Source of the DNA: Enterobacter pseudoroggenkampii
Lineage (GTDB): Bacteria > Pseudomonadota > Gammaproteobacteria > Enterobacterales > Enterobacteriaceae
Reading direction: 5' to 3'
Length of the DNA stretch: 64,000 nucleotides
NCBI RefSeq assembly: GCF_026420145.1
Contig: NZ_JAPMLV010000001.1
Location: forward strand, 2,170,001-2,234,000
Under the pieces are notes generated by a model. The model was not told the origin of the DNA. It searched no databases and saw only the letters and a list, made by a program, of their open reading frames with translations. Made by a program: the position numbers and the translations under genes. Shown here in pieces: positions 8,507-16,337 of the stretch (position 1 is the stretch's first letter; each line of letters begins with the position of its first letter).

Positions 8507-10273
8507 ATGTCCAGCACATCTCCGCTCTCTGCCCTGCGCCACTGGCTCGAGGCCAGCCATCTCGACGGGATGATCGTCCCGCGTGCGGATGCCTGGCAGA
8601 GCGAATACTGCGCGCCATACGACGAAAAGCTGGCCTGGCTGACGGGCTTTGACGGTTCGGCCGGCATGGCGCTGGTGCTGAAAAACAAAGCGCTGCTGTT
8701 CGTCGACGGGCGCTATCAGGTTCAGGCTCGCGTTCAGGTCAATACGGATGAGGTTGAGATCCACCACCTGCACAACGAGCCGCTGGCAGAATGGCTGGCG
8801 GAAAACGTGGAGGCCGGGACGCGCATCGGTTTTGATCCGCTGCTGATGACCAACTCGGAGTTTGAGCAACTGTCTGCCACGCCGTGCGAGCTGGTTCCTC
8901 TGAAGGCCTCGCCGTTTGACGCCCTATGGACTGACCGCCCTGCCGCACCGGCGGGGCTTATCCGGGAAATGCCGGTTGAACACAGCGGCGAACGCAGCGC
9001 GGACAAACGTCTGCGCGTCGCCGCCGTGCTGGCCGCAAACAATGCTGATTATCTCGCCGTTACGCTGCCGGATAACATTGCCTGGCTGCTGAACGTGCGT
9101 GGCGCGGATATCCCTTACAGCCCGGTACCGCTCTCCTTTGCTCTTCTGGGCCGTGACGGTCACGTTGAGTGGTTTGTTAACGACAATAAGCTCAGCGCCC
9201 TGCCTGAAGAGGTGCGCAATGCGTTTACCATTGCGCCGCAGGACGCTTTTATCGAACGCTGTCAGCAGATTGCTGCGGGCAAACGGGTGATGATTGATGC
9301 CGATTCCGCGCCGGTGGCTCTGCGCTTCGCCATTGAGCCACGGGGAGAAATTGTCTGGCGGACTGACCCCATCACCCTGATAAAGGCCACCAAAAACCCG
9401 GTTGAGCTCGCAGGTTATCGCGAGTGTCATCACCAGGACGGTGCCGCCTGGGTCAACTTCCTGGCCTGGCTGAGCCGTGAAGTGCCGCTGCGCGAGGCGG
9501 CAGGGAATCCGCTAACAGAGCTGGAGGTTCAGGCGCAGCAGCTTGCGTTCCGTCAACAGCAGCCTGGGTTCATCGAGCAGAGTTTTGCAACCATCTCCGC
9601 CTCTTCGAGCAATGCGGCGATGTGTCATTACCATTCGAGCGAGGCCAGCAATAAGCCCATCGGCCATAACCATTTTTACCTGAACGATTCTGGCGGCCAG
9701 TATGTGAATGGCACCACCGACGCCACGCGCACGCTGGCATGGGGTAAGGTCGATCCGCAGCAGCGACTGCACTACACCGCCGTGCTGAGAGGCTTCCTGT
9801 CGCTGATTACCCTGCAGTTCCCTTCCGGGACTCAGGGGCATCAGCTGGATGCGTTTGCGCGTCGCCCGCTGTGGGAGATGGGGCTGGATTACGATCACGG
9901 CACGGGACATGGCGTCGGTCATCAGCTTCTTATCCATGAGAACCCACATCGCATCGCCAAAAAGGTCAACCCGTGGCCGCTGGTGGCGGGCAATATCATG
10001 ACGATTGAACCGGGCTACTATCTGGGCGACAGCCACGGTATTCGTATTGAAAACCAGGTGGAGATCGTGGAGAGCCGTCCGGGGTTCTGTAGATTTGCCT
10101 CGCTGACGCTGATCCCGATCGACTTAAGTCAGGTTGAGCTGCATTTGCTGAGCGAGCAGGAAAAGCAGTGGCTGGATGCGTATCACCAGCAGGTACGCGA
10201 GGCGCTGTCACCGCTGGTAAACAGCGATGCGCGTCCGTGGCTGATTGAGGCGACGGCGCCGATTAGTTTGTAA
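8507..10273 (+). CDS. Xaa-Pro aminopeptidase, M24B family, long (APP1-like) form
   Basis: A 588-residue cytoplasmic metallopeptidase that should remove an N-terminal residue preceding proline. The order is two creatinase-like N-terminal domains (about 1-135 and 160-290) and a pita-bread catalytic domain (about 305-520), with a C-terminal tail typical of the long form found in eukaryotes and many bacteria. All five metal ligands are present: Asp394 and Asp405 in NDSGGQYVNGTTDATRT, His468 in HGTGHGVGH, Glu501 in TIEPGYY and Glu515 in GIRIENQ. A catalytic-type histidine stands in MCHYHS (about 374). It is not the classical pepP, which is about 440 residues. It appears to form an operon with amn. 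A terminator follows at 10332. Confidence 0.9.
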   Translation: MSSTSPLSALRHWLEASHLDGMIVPRADAWQSEYCAPYDEKLAWLTGFDGSAGMALVLKNKALLFVDGRYQVQARVQVNTDEVEIHHLHNEPLAEWLAENVEAGTRIGFDPLLMTNSEFEQLSATPCELVPLKASPFDALWTDRPAAPAGLIREMPVEHSGERSADKRLRVAAVLAANNADYLAVTLPDNIAWLLNVRGADIPYSPVPLSFALLGRDGHVEWFVNDNKLSALPEEVRNAFTIAPQDAFIERCQQIAAGKRVMIDADSAPVALRFAIEPRGEIVWRTDPITLIKATKNPVELAGYRECHHQDGAAWVNFLAWLSREVPLREAAGNPLTELEVQAQQLAFRQQQPGFIEQSFATISASSSNAAMCHYHSSEASNKPIGHNHFYLNDSGGQYVNGTTDATRTLAWGKVDPQQRLHYTAVLRGFLSLITLQFPSGTQGHQLDAFARRPLWEMGLDYDHGTGHGVGHQLLIHENPHRIAKKVNPWPLVAGNIMTIEPGYYLGDSHGIRIENQVEIVESRPGFCRFASLTLIPIDLSQVELHLLSEQEKQWLDAYHQQVREALSPLVNSDARPWLIEATAPISL

Positions 10274-10331
10274 TTTCGTGCGGTCTGGTGCCCTCACCCC
10301 AACCCTCTCCCACGGGAGAGGGTGCACACAC

Positions 10332-10358
10332 TAAAAACGGCAACAAGGTTGCCGTTTT
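10332..10358. terminator. Bidirectional terminator after the aminopeptidase gene
   Basis: Copy of the 4479-4505 hairpin (ACGGCAAC/GTTGCCGT with A and T runs). It serves the amn-aminopeptidase operon on the plus strand and the tRNA on the minus strand. Confidence 0.78.
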
Positions 10359-10381
10359 GCATTTACCTTGCGCAGAAAAGC

Positions 10382-10409
10382 AAAAAGCCTGCTTTAAAAG
10401 CAGGCTTTT
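10382..10409 (-). terminator. Terminator of the second tRNA-Asn
   Basis: On the minus strand, AAAGCCTGC/GCAGGCTTT followed by T residues, directly downstream of the tRNA gene. Confidence 0.85.
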
Positions 10410-10415
10410 CAAATT

Positions 10416-10491
10416 TGGCTCCTCTGACTGGACTCGAACCAGTGACATACGGATTAACAGTCCGCCGTTCTACCGACTGAACTACAGAGGA
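10416..10491 (-). tRNA. tRNA-Asn (GUU), second copy
   Basis: Identical in sequence to the copy at 4347-4422, including encoded CCA, but on the minus strand. It separates the amn operon from yeeO, the same place asnW takes in E. coli. Confidence 0.97.
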
Positions 10492-10594
10492 ATCGTGTGA
10501 ACGGGGCGCATATTATCGATGCCTCCCCGGGATGTCAAAGGCAGAATGCATATTTCCGATCGTTTGCCGAATTATTCTCCACTTCGCGCAATTG

Positions 10595-12076
10595 TCAGGC
10601 ATTTTTTCGCGGATATTTCCACAGCCAGCGCCCGCTGACCATCCGCCAGTAGAACAGCGCGCCCCGCACGGCCCAGTCGAGGAACATCCCCAGCCAGACG
10701 CCGACCACTCCCCATCCGAGCATCACCCCGAGCGTATACCCCGCCACGACGCGACATCCCCACATGCCTAGCATCGACACCCACATCGCAAAGCGGGCGT
10801 CGCGCGCGCCCTTTAGCCCGGCGGGCAATACCCATGAGGCCGCCCAGATGGGCATAAAGGCCGCATTGAGCCAGATGAGGATCTTAACGACCTCTTTAAC
10901 GTCGTCTTCGTGGGTATAGAACGAGGCCATCAGCCCGGCAAACGGGGCGGTTCCCCAGGCAATCACGGTCAGTCCAATGGTCGACAGCCAGAAGACGTGC
11001 CGCAGCTGTCGCTCCGCCTGGCCTATCTGCCCTTTCCCGAGCCGTTTCCCGGTGATGATGGTTGATGCAGAGCCCAGCGCGTTACCCGGCAGGTTAATCA
11101 GTGAGGCAATGGAGAAGGCGATGAAGTTACCGGCAATCACGTCGGTGCCCATGCCGGCGACAAACATCTGCGTCAGCAATTTCCCGCCGTTAAACAACAC
11201 CGACTCAATGCTTGCAGGAATGCCGATCCCCATCACTTCCCAGATAATGGCGAAATTAAAGGGGCGAAAATAACTTTTCAGCGTCAGACGTAGCGAGGGA
11301 GTGATCCCCGCCATCAGCACCCCGATGATGGCAGCCGCACCGATATAGCGTGAAATGGTCAGCCCCAGTCCGGCGCCGACGAAACCCAGCCCGTCCCACG
11401 AGAACACACCGTAAATCAGCACGCTGCTGATAATGATATTCAGGATATTCATTCCGCCGTTGATCAGCAGCGGAATTTTGGTGTTGCCCGCCCCGCGCAG
11501 CGCACCGCTACCAATCAGCGCAATGGCCGCCGCCGGATAGCTGATGACGGTCATTTCCAGGTAGGTCAGCGCCAGGTCTTTAACCTCATTCGTGGCCTCC
11601 CCGGCGACAAAGTCGATAATCTCTTTGCCGAAATAGTGGATCACCGCCGCCAGAACAATTGAAAAAATGGTCATGATCATCAGCGACTGGCGGGCCGCCT
11701 CGCGTGCACGTTTGGGGTCCAGCTTGCCGAGGCTAAAGGCCACCACCACCGTCGTCCCAAGGTCAATGGCGGCAAAGAACGAAATCACCACCATGTTAAA
11801 GCTGTCCGCCAGCCCCACCCCGGCCATCGCCTCTTTCCCCAGCCAGCTCACCAGGAAGGTACTCAGGACTCCCATCAGCAAAACGCAGGTATTTTCCAGG
11901 AAGATAGGCACGGCAAGAGGGGTGATTTCACGCCAGAAGAGAACCCGATAGCTTTTACGTTTTGCATACCATGGCGTGCGCACGATCGCCTGGCGTAAGG
12001 AGGCAGTAACGTTCAAAATGGACCTTAGCGAGAAAAGTTGAAACTCCATTTCAAATGATGGGGGAGAAATGCTCAT
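10595..12076 (-). CDS. yeeO: MATE-family exporter YeeO
   Basis: A 493-residue inner-membrane protein with about 12 predicted membrane helices, of the multidrug and toxic compound extrusion (MATE) family. After a basic N-terminal tail of about 45 residues comes the first helix region ITPLAVPIFLENTCVLLMGV, and the helix-7 region GIGIPASIESVLFNGGKLL is typical of MATE proteins. E. coli YeeO has been reported to export flavins (FMN, FAD) and dipeptides. Flanked on both sides by tRNA-Asn genes, as in E. coli (asnW, asnU). The start codon is taken at the first ATG; in-frame starts further in (for example residue 10) are possible. Confidence 0.92.
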   Translation of the reverse strand: MSISPPSFEMEFQLFSLRSILNVTASLRQAIVRTPWYAKRKSYRVLFWREITPLAVPIFLENTCVLLMGVLSTFLVSWLGKEAMAGVGLADSFNMVVISFFAAIDLGTTVVVAFSLGKLDPKRAREAARQSLMIMTIFSIVLAAVIHYFGKEIIDFVAGEATNEVKDLALTYLEMTVISYPAAAIALIGSGALRGAGNTKIPLLINGGMNILNIIISSVLIYGVFSWDGLGFVGAGLGLTISRYIGAAAIIGVLMAGITPSLRLTLKSYFRPFNFAIIWEVMGIGIPASIESVLFNGGKLLTQMFVAGMGTDVIAGNFIAFSIASLINLPGNALGSASTIITGKRLGKGQIGQAERQLRHVFWLSTIGLTVIAWGTAPFAGLMASFYTHEDDVKEVVKILIWLNAAFMPIWAASWVLPAGLKGARDARFAMWVSMLGMWGCRVVAGYTLGVMLGWGVVGVWLGMFLDWAVRGALFYWRMVSGRWLWKYPRKNA

Positions 12077-12210
12077 CCTGCAAAGTATTTTCCGGAAAAA
12101 GATGTGTGGATTTACAACAAACTGACGACAGAATCAGCAATCAGTCGATTTTCCCTAAGATCAGGTTTGACAAAACTTTTTTCGCCGCTAAGATAAGCCT
12201 CCACAACGAT

Positions 12211-12286
12211 TCCTCTGTAGTTCAGTCGGTAGAACGGCGGACTGTTAATCCGTATGTCACTGGTTCGAGTCCAGTCAGAGGAGCCA
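12211..12286 (+). tRNA. tRNA-Asn (GUU), third copy
   Basis: Identical to the other two copies. Homology with the 217-bp repeat covers only the tRNA and its terminator, not the more distal hairpins. Divergent from yeeO. Confidence 0.97.
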
Positions 12287-12291
12287 AATTT

Positions 12292-12320
12292 AAAAAGCCT
12301 GCTTTTAAAGCAGGCTTTTT
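12292..12320 (+). terminator. Terminator of the third tRNA-Asn
   Basis: AAAGCCTGC/GCAGGCTTT hairpin with T tail. It ends 20 bp before the start codon of the next gene. Confidence 0.85.
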
Positions 12321-12339
12321 GCTTTGCGGATGAGGGAAA

Positions 12340-12675
12340 ATGAACGCTCTGTTTGTCTACGGCACGCTGCGCCCGGGCCACTCAAATGCGCATATTCTTG
12401 AAAAGATTGGCGGCCAATGGCTGGCCGGTTCCGTATCCGGTACGTTTTACGAACGCGGCTGGGGCGCTGCGGCGGACTTCCCGGGGATCGTGCTCCACCC
12501 CGATGGTCCCCGCGTCGAAGGCTATCTGTTTATCTCTGATAGCCTTGCCGCACACTGGCCAATGCTGGATGAGTTTGAAGACGGCTACGATCGGGTTGAG
12601 GTCACGGTGACCACCTCTGAAGGCGAGCAGGTTCAAGCCTGGATTTACCAGCTACAGCCGCGTTCTGAACCATAA
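12340..12675 (+). CDS. Gamma-glutamylcyclotransferase-like (AIG2/GGCT fold) protein
   Basis: A 111-residue protein of the GGCT-like family. The N-terminal FVYGTLRPGHSN is the family signature that forms the substrate pocket, and the glutamate in LDEFEDGYDR (about residues 77-86) is where the general acid/base of active members lies. Homologues of this size include YtfP. Family members release 5-oxoproline from gamma-glutamyl compounds or act on related amine adducts; the substrate here is not known. The start is supported by GAGGGAAA 4 bases before ATG. It is placed just after the tRNA-Asn terminator and is convergent with yeeX, with a shared terminator between them. No gene of this type is at this place in E. 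coli K-12 as far as I recall. Confidence 0.82.
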   Translation: MNALFVYGTLRPGHSNAHILEKIGGQWLAGSVSGTFYERGWGAAADFPGIVLHPDGPRVEGYLFISDSLAAHWPMLDEFEDGYDRVEVTVTTSEGEQVQAWIYQLQPRSEP

Positions 12676-12707
12676 AAAAAGGCTCTCTGTCACCAGAGAG
12701 CCTTTTT
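12674..12707. terminator. Bidirectional terminator between the GGCT-like gene and yeeX
   Basis: The perfect stem GGCTCTCTG/CAGAGAGCC has A and T runs on its two sides and serves both convergent genes. Confidence 0.92.
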
Positions 12708-12722
12708 CACTATTCGCTGCGA

Positions 12723-13058
12723 TTACTCGCTTTTTGCTTCGCCGTTTTTGATTTCGCCCATCACTTTCAGCTTTTTAGAGATGTCACGACGCTCTTTGGA
12801 CAGCTCAGCATTTTTGATGATGTAGTCATCAACACGGTCTTCATAGTCGCTCTTCATGCTGGCGATGATGCCCTGAATAGCTTCAACGCTCATGCCTGGC
12901 TTGATGTAGTCGCTAAGGTTGTCGAGCAGCAGAACACGTTTCTGGTTGTCACGGATCTTCTTCTCAACGTCCTGGATTTCACGCTGCAGTTTGTTTTTGC
13001 GGCGGAACAGGCGGACGAATTCCAGAACATCCTGGAACGAAGGCTTGGTAGTTTCCAT
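12723..13058 (-). CDS. yeeX: YeeX, DUF496 family coiled-coil protein
   Basis: A 111-residue, highly charged helical protein. The segment [20 protein letters not shown] (about residues 18-37) predicts a coiled coil. The family (UPF0265/DUF496) is conserved in enterics; its function is not established. It is a single gene between yeeA and the GGCT-like gene, as in E. coli (yeeX next to yeeA). A clear ribosome-binding site (AGGGGTG) lies before the ATG. Confidence 0.93.
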   Translation of the reverse strand: METTKPSFQDVLEFVRLFRRKNKLQREIQDVEKKIRDNQKRVLLLDNLSDYIKPGMSVEAIQGIIASMKSDYEDRVDDYIIKNAELSKERRDISKKLKVMGEIKNGEAKSE

Positions 13059-13216
13059 TTTTACACCCCTGATAATGTGAGATTCGGATTCGTTAAGGCA
13101 ACCGTTGTAACAATAACCTTACTGACAGCGGCTGCGAATGACAATGAGTATATCGTTTAAAGCTATCATAACCCCAATTGCTGCTGAATCGAAGCAGCAG
13201 CCGTCACATACGCCTT

Positions 13217-14275
13217 TTATTTGCGCAGCGCCCGGCAAATCAGGTGCGATAACAGCTCAAGCTGCCGCGCCAGTTCCATGCTCAGCCAGACGTAGCCATG
13301 AATAGGCGTTTCCGCCACGTTATCGCTCTGGCGTTCATTGATTAACTGCTTCAGCTCCGCGACGATCTCGTTCAGTCGCTCGCTGTTGGCCAGAATCGGC
13401 TGCGGGTTCCCTTCATAGAGCGCATGAGCGATGGTCAACAGTGTTTGCTGCGTCATCTGCTGGGTCTCTTTGAGGGTCTGCGCGTTAAGCATCAACAGAT
13501 GACTTGGGCGCGTGGCCCAGTGGGCGTTGATTTGCAGCTCAAGCATGCAGACCAGATTGCGGCTTACCGTCTGGATGGCTTCAAAAATCGATTTCTGAAT
13601 ATGGGTTTCTTTGCTGGCAGGCGTGATCAGGCCGCGCATTTTGACCACATCGTTAAGGATAGTCTGCAGGTGCTTTTCCAGGCGCGGGCGCTCAACCAGA
13701 TTAGGGGAAAAACCGGCCTGATAGACGCGGTTAAACGCGGTGACGTAGCTGGCCATCTGAATACGCCAGTGCAGAAAAGCACGCTGCGGCCAGATACCGG
13801 TGAAGAGCATCGCCAGCAGTGAACCCAGGATGACATCCCCGCTTCGCCACAGCGCCGTGGTCATATCCCCGGCGGGCGCACCGACCACCACCGCGAGCGT
13901 AATACCGATCAGCAGCGCCTGATACGGCTTTTTACCCAACGCCAGCCAGCCGCACAGGAACATGGCGGCACCGCACCATGCCAGCATCACCGGAAACGAG
14001 ATAAGCTCCAGCTTGAGGGCGATAAGCCCCAGAGCCGAACCTAACACGGTCCCGCCAATGCGCTCCAGGGCGCGCGGAACAACGTTCCCCCAAAACGAGA
14101 TGGGCCCCATCACCACCACCAGCGTGATCAGCGGCCACGTCCCTTCCGGAACATCCAATAAACGCACCAGTACAAACGTCAGCACGAAAGCCAGCGCGAT
14201 GCGGCATCCATGCACCACGCGGTAGTGTTTGTACAACCGAATTTCAAAAGGGGTTAATGATTTGTCGGGACGCAC
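13217..14275 (-). CDS. yeeA: YeeA, FUSC-family inner-membrane protein
   Basis: A 352-residue protein with about six N-terminal membrane helices (residues about 20-150) and a soluble helical C-terminal half, as in the aromatic acid exporter/FUSC family. Its role is unknown; relatives act in efflux of aromatic acids. The frame is open up to a TTG at 14299, but the GTG at 14275 is chosen as start because it gives the same N-terminus as E. coli YeeA (V/M-R-x-DKSL) and has GGAG 7 bases upstream. The next gene on this strand, sbmC, starts upstream at 14841 and ends at 14368. Confidence 0.9.
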   Translation of the reverse strand: MRPDKSLTPFEIRLYKHYRVVHGCRIALAFVLTFVLVRLLDVPEGTWPLITLVVVMGPISFWGNVVPRALERIGGTVLGSALGLIALKLELISFPVMLAWCGAAMFLCGWLALGKKPYQALLIGITLAVVVGAPAGDMTTALWRSGDVILGSLLAMLFTGIWPQRAFLHWRIQMASYVTAFNRVYQAGFSPNLVERPRLEKHLQTILNDVVKMRGLITPASKETHIQKSIFEAIQTVSRNLVCMLELQINAHWATRPSHLLMLNAQTLKETQQMTQQTLLTIAHALYEGNPQPILANSERLNEIVAELKQLINERQSDNVAETPIHGYVWLSMELARQLELLSHLICRALRK

Positions 14276-14367
14276 ACCCGCTCTCCAGCTACACGGCAAA
14301 TCACAATTGTACTGTGTTTTCAGCCGGGCGGATCGCTCCCGGCTGAAAAACCCTTCACTTAGCAGGC

Positions 14368-14841
14368 TTAAACCGTTTTATGCTCTACCGCGATATACAT
14401 TTCGATATCCCAGTAGCCGTCCGCATTGCCGTCATTGAGATAGCGCTCGAAGCAGGGTTTGAGCGCCATCTGGTACTTATTGTCCTGCAGCAGGGAATTG
14501 AAGAACTGATACCACGGCGTGGCGAAGTCGTAGTTTTCCACGCGCGCCGTCGCCACGGCATAATCCCCGGCCGCGATTTCCGTCATCATAACGCCTTCGC
14601 TGTTTTCCGGGATAACGAAATCATCCGGTACCGTAACGGCCGTATCACAGCGCAGTTTTTCTGGCGGGACTTCATCCGGGTTATCGTAGTAGACCGCCAC
14701 CCACTCCAGCGGCTCAATGTGACGCCCGTCGACCCACATCACCAGCTGTTCAAAGCCCTGTTTTACCGTTTGTTCCCACGGTCCGACCAAATGAAAACCG
14801 GCAATCTTACGTTTCTGTTGCTGCTTAATGCTGTAGTCCAT
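14368..14841 (-). CDS. sbmC: DNA gyrase inhibitor SbmC (GyrI)
   Basis: A 157-residue protein of the GyrI/AraC effector-binding fold, the same length as E. coli SbmC. The segment [20 protein letters not shown] (about residues 14-33) is strongly conserved. SbmC binds DNA gyrase and protects it from toxins such as microcin B17 and CcdB; it is induced by the SOS response. An in-frame start at 14874 is also open, but ATG 14841 has GGAGG at the right distance and gives the family length. A LexA-type box lies at 14857-14876. Confidence 0.94.
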   Translation of the reverse strand: MDYSIKQQQKRKIAGFHLVGPWEQTVKQGFEQLVMWVDGRHIEPLEWVAVYYDNPDEVPPEKLRCDTAVTVPDDFVIPENSEGVMMTEIAAGDYAVATARVENYDFATPWYQFFNSLLQDNKYQMALKPCFERYLNDGNADGYWDIEMYIAVEHKTV

Positions 14842-14856
14842 GCTGCCTCCGCTTAT

Positions 14857-14876
14857 TACTGTATATTTATACACTA
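14857..14876 (-). promoter_or_regulatory. LexA (SOS) box of sbmC
   Basis: The plus-strand bases TACTGTATATTTATACACTA fit CTG-N10-CAG except that one half site ends CAC. It starts 15 bp upstream of the sbmC ATG. sbmC is an SOS gene in E. coli. Confidence 0.8.
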
Positions 14877-14920
14877 TAAAACCGGATTACTATTATCAGC
14901 AAACGAGGAGTGTTTATTAT

Positions 14921-14953
14921 GTGAGCAGACTCGCAACCCTGCCAGTCTGCTCA
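14921..14953 (-). terminator. Possible terminator hairpin after dacD
   Basis: The arms GAGCAGACT and AGTCTGCTC, separated by 12 bases, lie a few bases past the dacD stop codon. The T run expected of an intrinsic terminator is missing, so it may be only an mRNA-stabilising hairpin. Confidence 0.4.
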
Positions 14954-14960
14954 TCTGCCG

Positions 14961-16127
14961 TTAGAGCGTGTGGTGCAGATAATCGCTCAGGCGAGAGAAC
15001 AGGCCGCCTTTATCAACGGCTTCCAGCGTCACCAGCGGCCAGTGCGCCACCACTTTGTCGCGGTCGTAGAGCTGGATCTCCCCAACCCGCTGGTGCGCGG
15101 CAATCGGCGCTTCCAGCTCTTTTTTATCCAGTACGTATTTGGCTTTGATGTTGGGCACTTCCGCTTTCGGCAGGGCCAACCAGAAGTCCTGGTCGGTACC
15201 CAGTTTCACCTGCTCCTTATCGCCGTACCAGATACGCTCTGTCCCCACTTTTTTACCGCTATGCAGGATCTGCACCGTATCGAAATTCTGCTGACCCCAG
15301 TGCAGCAGTTTCCGGGCCTGGTCTTCGCGCCCTTTCGGGCTGTCCGCCCCCATCACTACCGCGATTAACCGGCGCTGGCCGTCAACGGCGGACGCAATCA
15401 GGTTAAAACCCGCCCCCGAGGTATGCCCTGTTTTCAGCCCGTCCACGTTCATGGTTTTATCCCACAGCAGGCCGTTACGGTTTTGCTGGGTGATCCCGTT
15501 CCAGGTCAGGCTCTTTTCGCTGTACATATGATAAAACTCGGGCTCACCGTGGATGATGGCGCGGGAGAGTACGGCCAGGTCATAGGCCGAGCTGTGCTGG
15601 CCCGGCGCATCCAGCCCGTGGACGGTTTCAAAATGCGTATCGCGCAGGTTCAGCTTCTGCACGTAGTCGTTCATCATCTTCACAAACTGCGGCTGACCGC
15701 CCGCCACGTGATCGGCCAGCGCCACGCAGGCGTCGTTGCCAGAGTCGACAATCAGGCCGCGGCTTAAGTCGCGCACGGAGACGCGATCGCCTTCTTTCAG
15801 GAACATCAGCGATGAACCGTCAAACACCGGGTTCCCTTTTGCCCAGGCATCGCGTCCTACGGTGACAATATCGTCCGGGGTAATGCGGTGGCTATCAATG
15901 GCCCGATCAACCACATACCCCGTCATCAGCTTGGTCAGGCTCGCCGGATTGCGTTGTTGATGTTCGTTGCCCGCCGTTAAGATCTGACCAGTCGTGTAAT
16001 CCATCAGCACCCAGGAGCCAGCCTGAATGGCCGGAGGCTGCGGCGAAAAATCCAGTGGTTCGGCCGCAAAAGCAGATGAGACACTCGAAGCGAGTAAAGA
16101 AACAGCAATAAACAGACGGCGTTTCAA
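14961..16127 (-). CDS. dacD: D-alanyl-D-alanine carboxypeptidase DacD (PBP6b)
   Basis: A 388-residue penicillin-binding protein. A signal peptide (residues 1-21, ending SSAFAA) leads to the periplasm. The three active-site motifs are present: Ser63 in SLTK (63-66), SGN (129-131) and KTG (232-234). A C-terminal beta domain and an amphipathic tail that anchors it to the membrane follow. It removes the terminal D-alanine from pentapeptide side chains of peptidoglycan. The position between sbmC and sbcB identifies it as DacD rather than DacA or DacC. Confidence 0.94.
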   Translation of the reverse strand: MKRRLFIAVSLLASSVSSAFAAEPLDFSPQPPAIQAGSWVLMDYTTGQILTAGNEHQQRNPASLTKLMTGYVVDRAIDSHRITPDDIVTVGRDAWAKGNPVFDGSSLMFLKEGDRVSVRDLSRGLIVDSGNDACVALADHVAGGQPQFVKMMNDYVQKLNLRDTHFETVHGLDAPGQHSSAYDLAVLSRAIIHGEPEFYHMYSEKSLTWNGITQQNRNGLLWDKTMNVDGLKTGHTSGAGFNLIASAVDGQRRLIAVVMGADSPKGREDQARKLLHWGQQNFDTVQILHSGKKVGTERIWYGDKEQVKLGTDQDFWLALPKAEVPNIKAKYVLDKKELEAPIAAHQRVGEIQLYDRDKVVAHWPLVTLEAVDKGGLFSRLSDYLHHTL

Positions 16128-16337
16128 CGGTATATCCTCAGGTCATTAAAAATCGATGACCTTTTTACGGGAGTTCTGATGTCGTTACCTGGCTTAATTG
16201 CAAAAAAATGTGACAGAACGCAGATTTTTCTCTGAAGCTGGCGCGCAAATCTGCAACGCGGAGGTGCTTTTTATTCGGTCTCGACCGCACGATCGTTTAC
16301 CATAGTGACGTCATTTTTTAACAGGATGGTATTACTG

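Larger units (their letters stand above)
10303..10519 (-). repeat. 217-bp inverted repeat, right copy (contains tRNA-Asn)
   Basis: Reverse-complement partner of 4319-4535, with the same order of tRNA leader, tRNA-Asn, two terminators and CCCTCTCCC hairpin. Beyond the repeat the right copy continues with AACCCCACCC-type sequence not present at the left copy. Recombination between the two would invert about 5.8 kb. Confidence 0.9.

Noticed and set aside
10288..10500. Short open frames running through the tRNA-Asn genes (also around 12112-12381)
   Set aside because: They consist of tRNA and terminator sequence repeated at each copy and have no ribosome-binding site.
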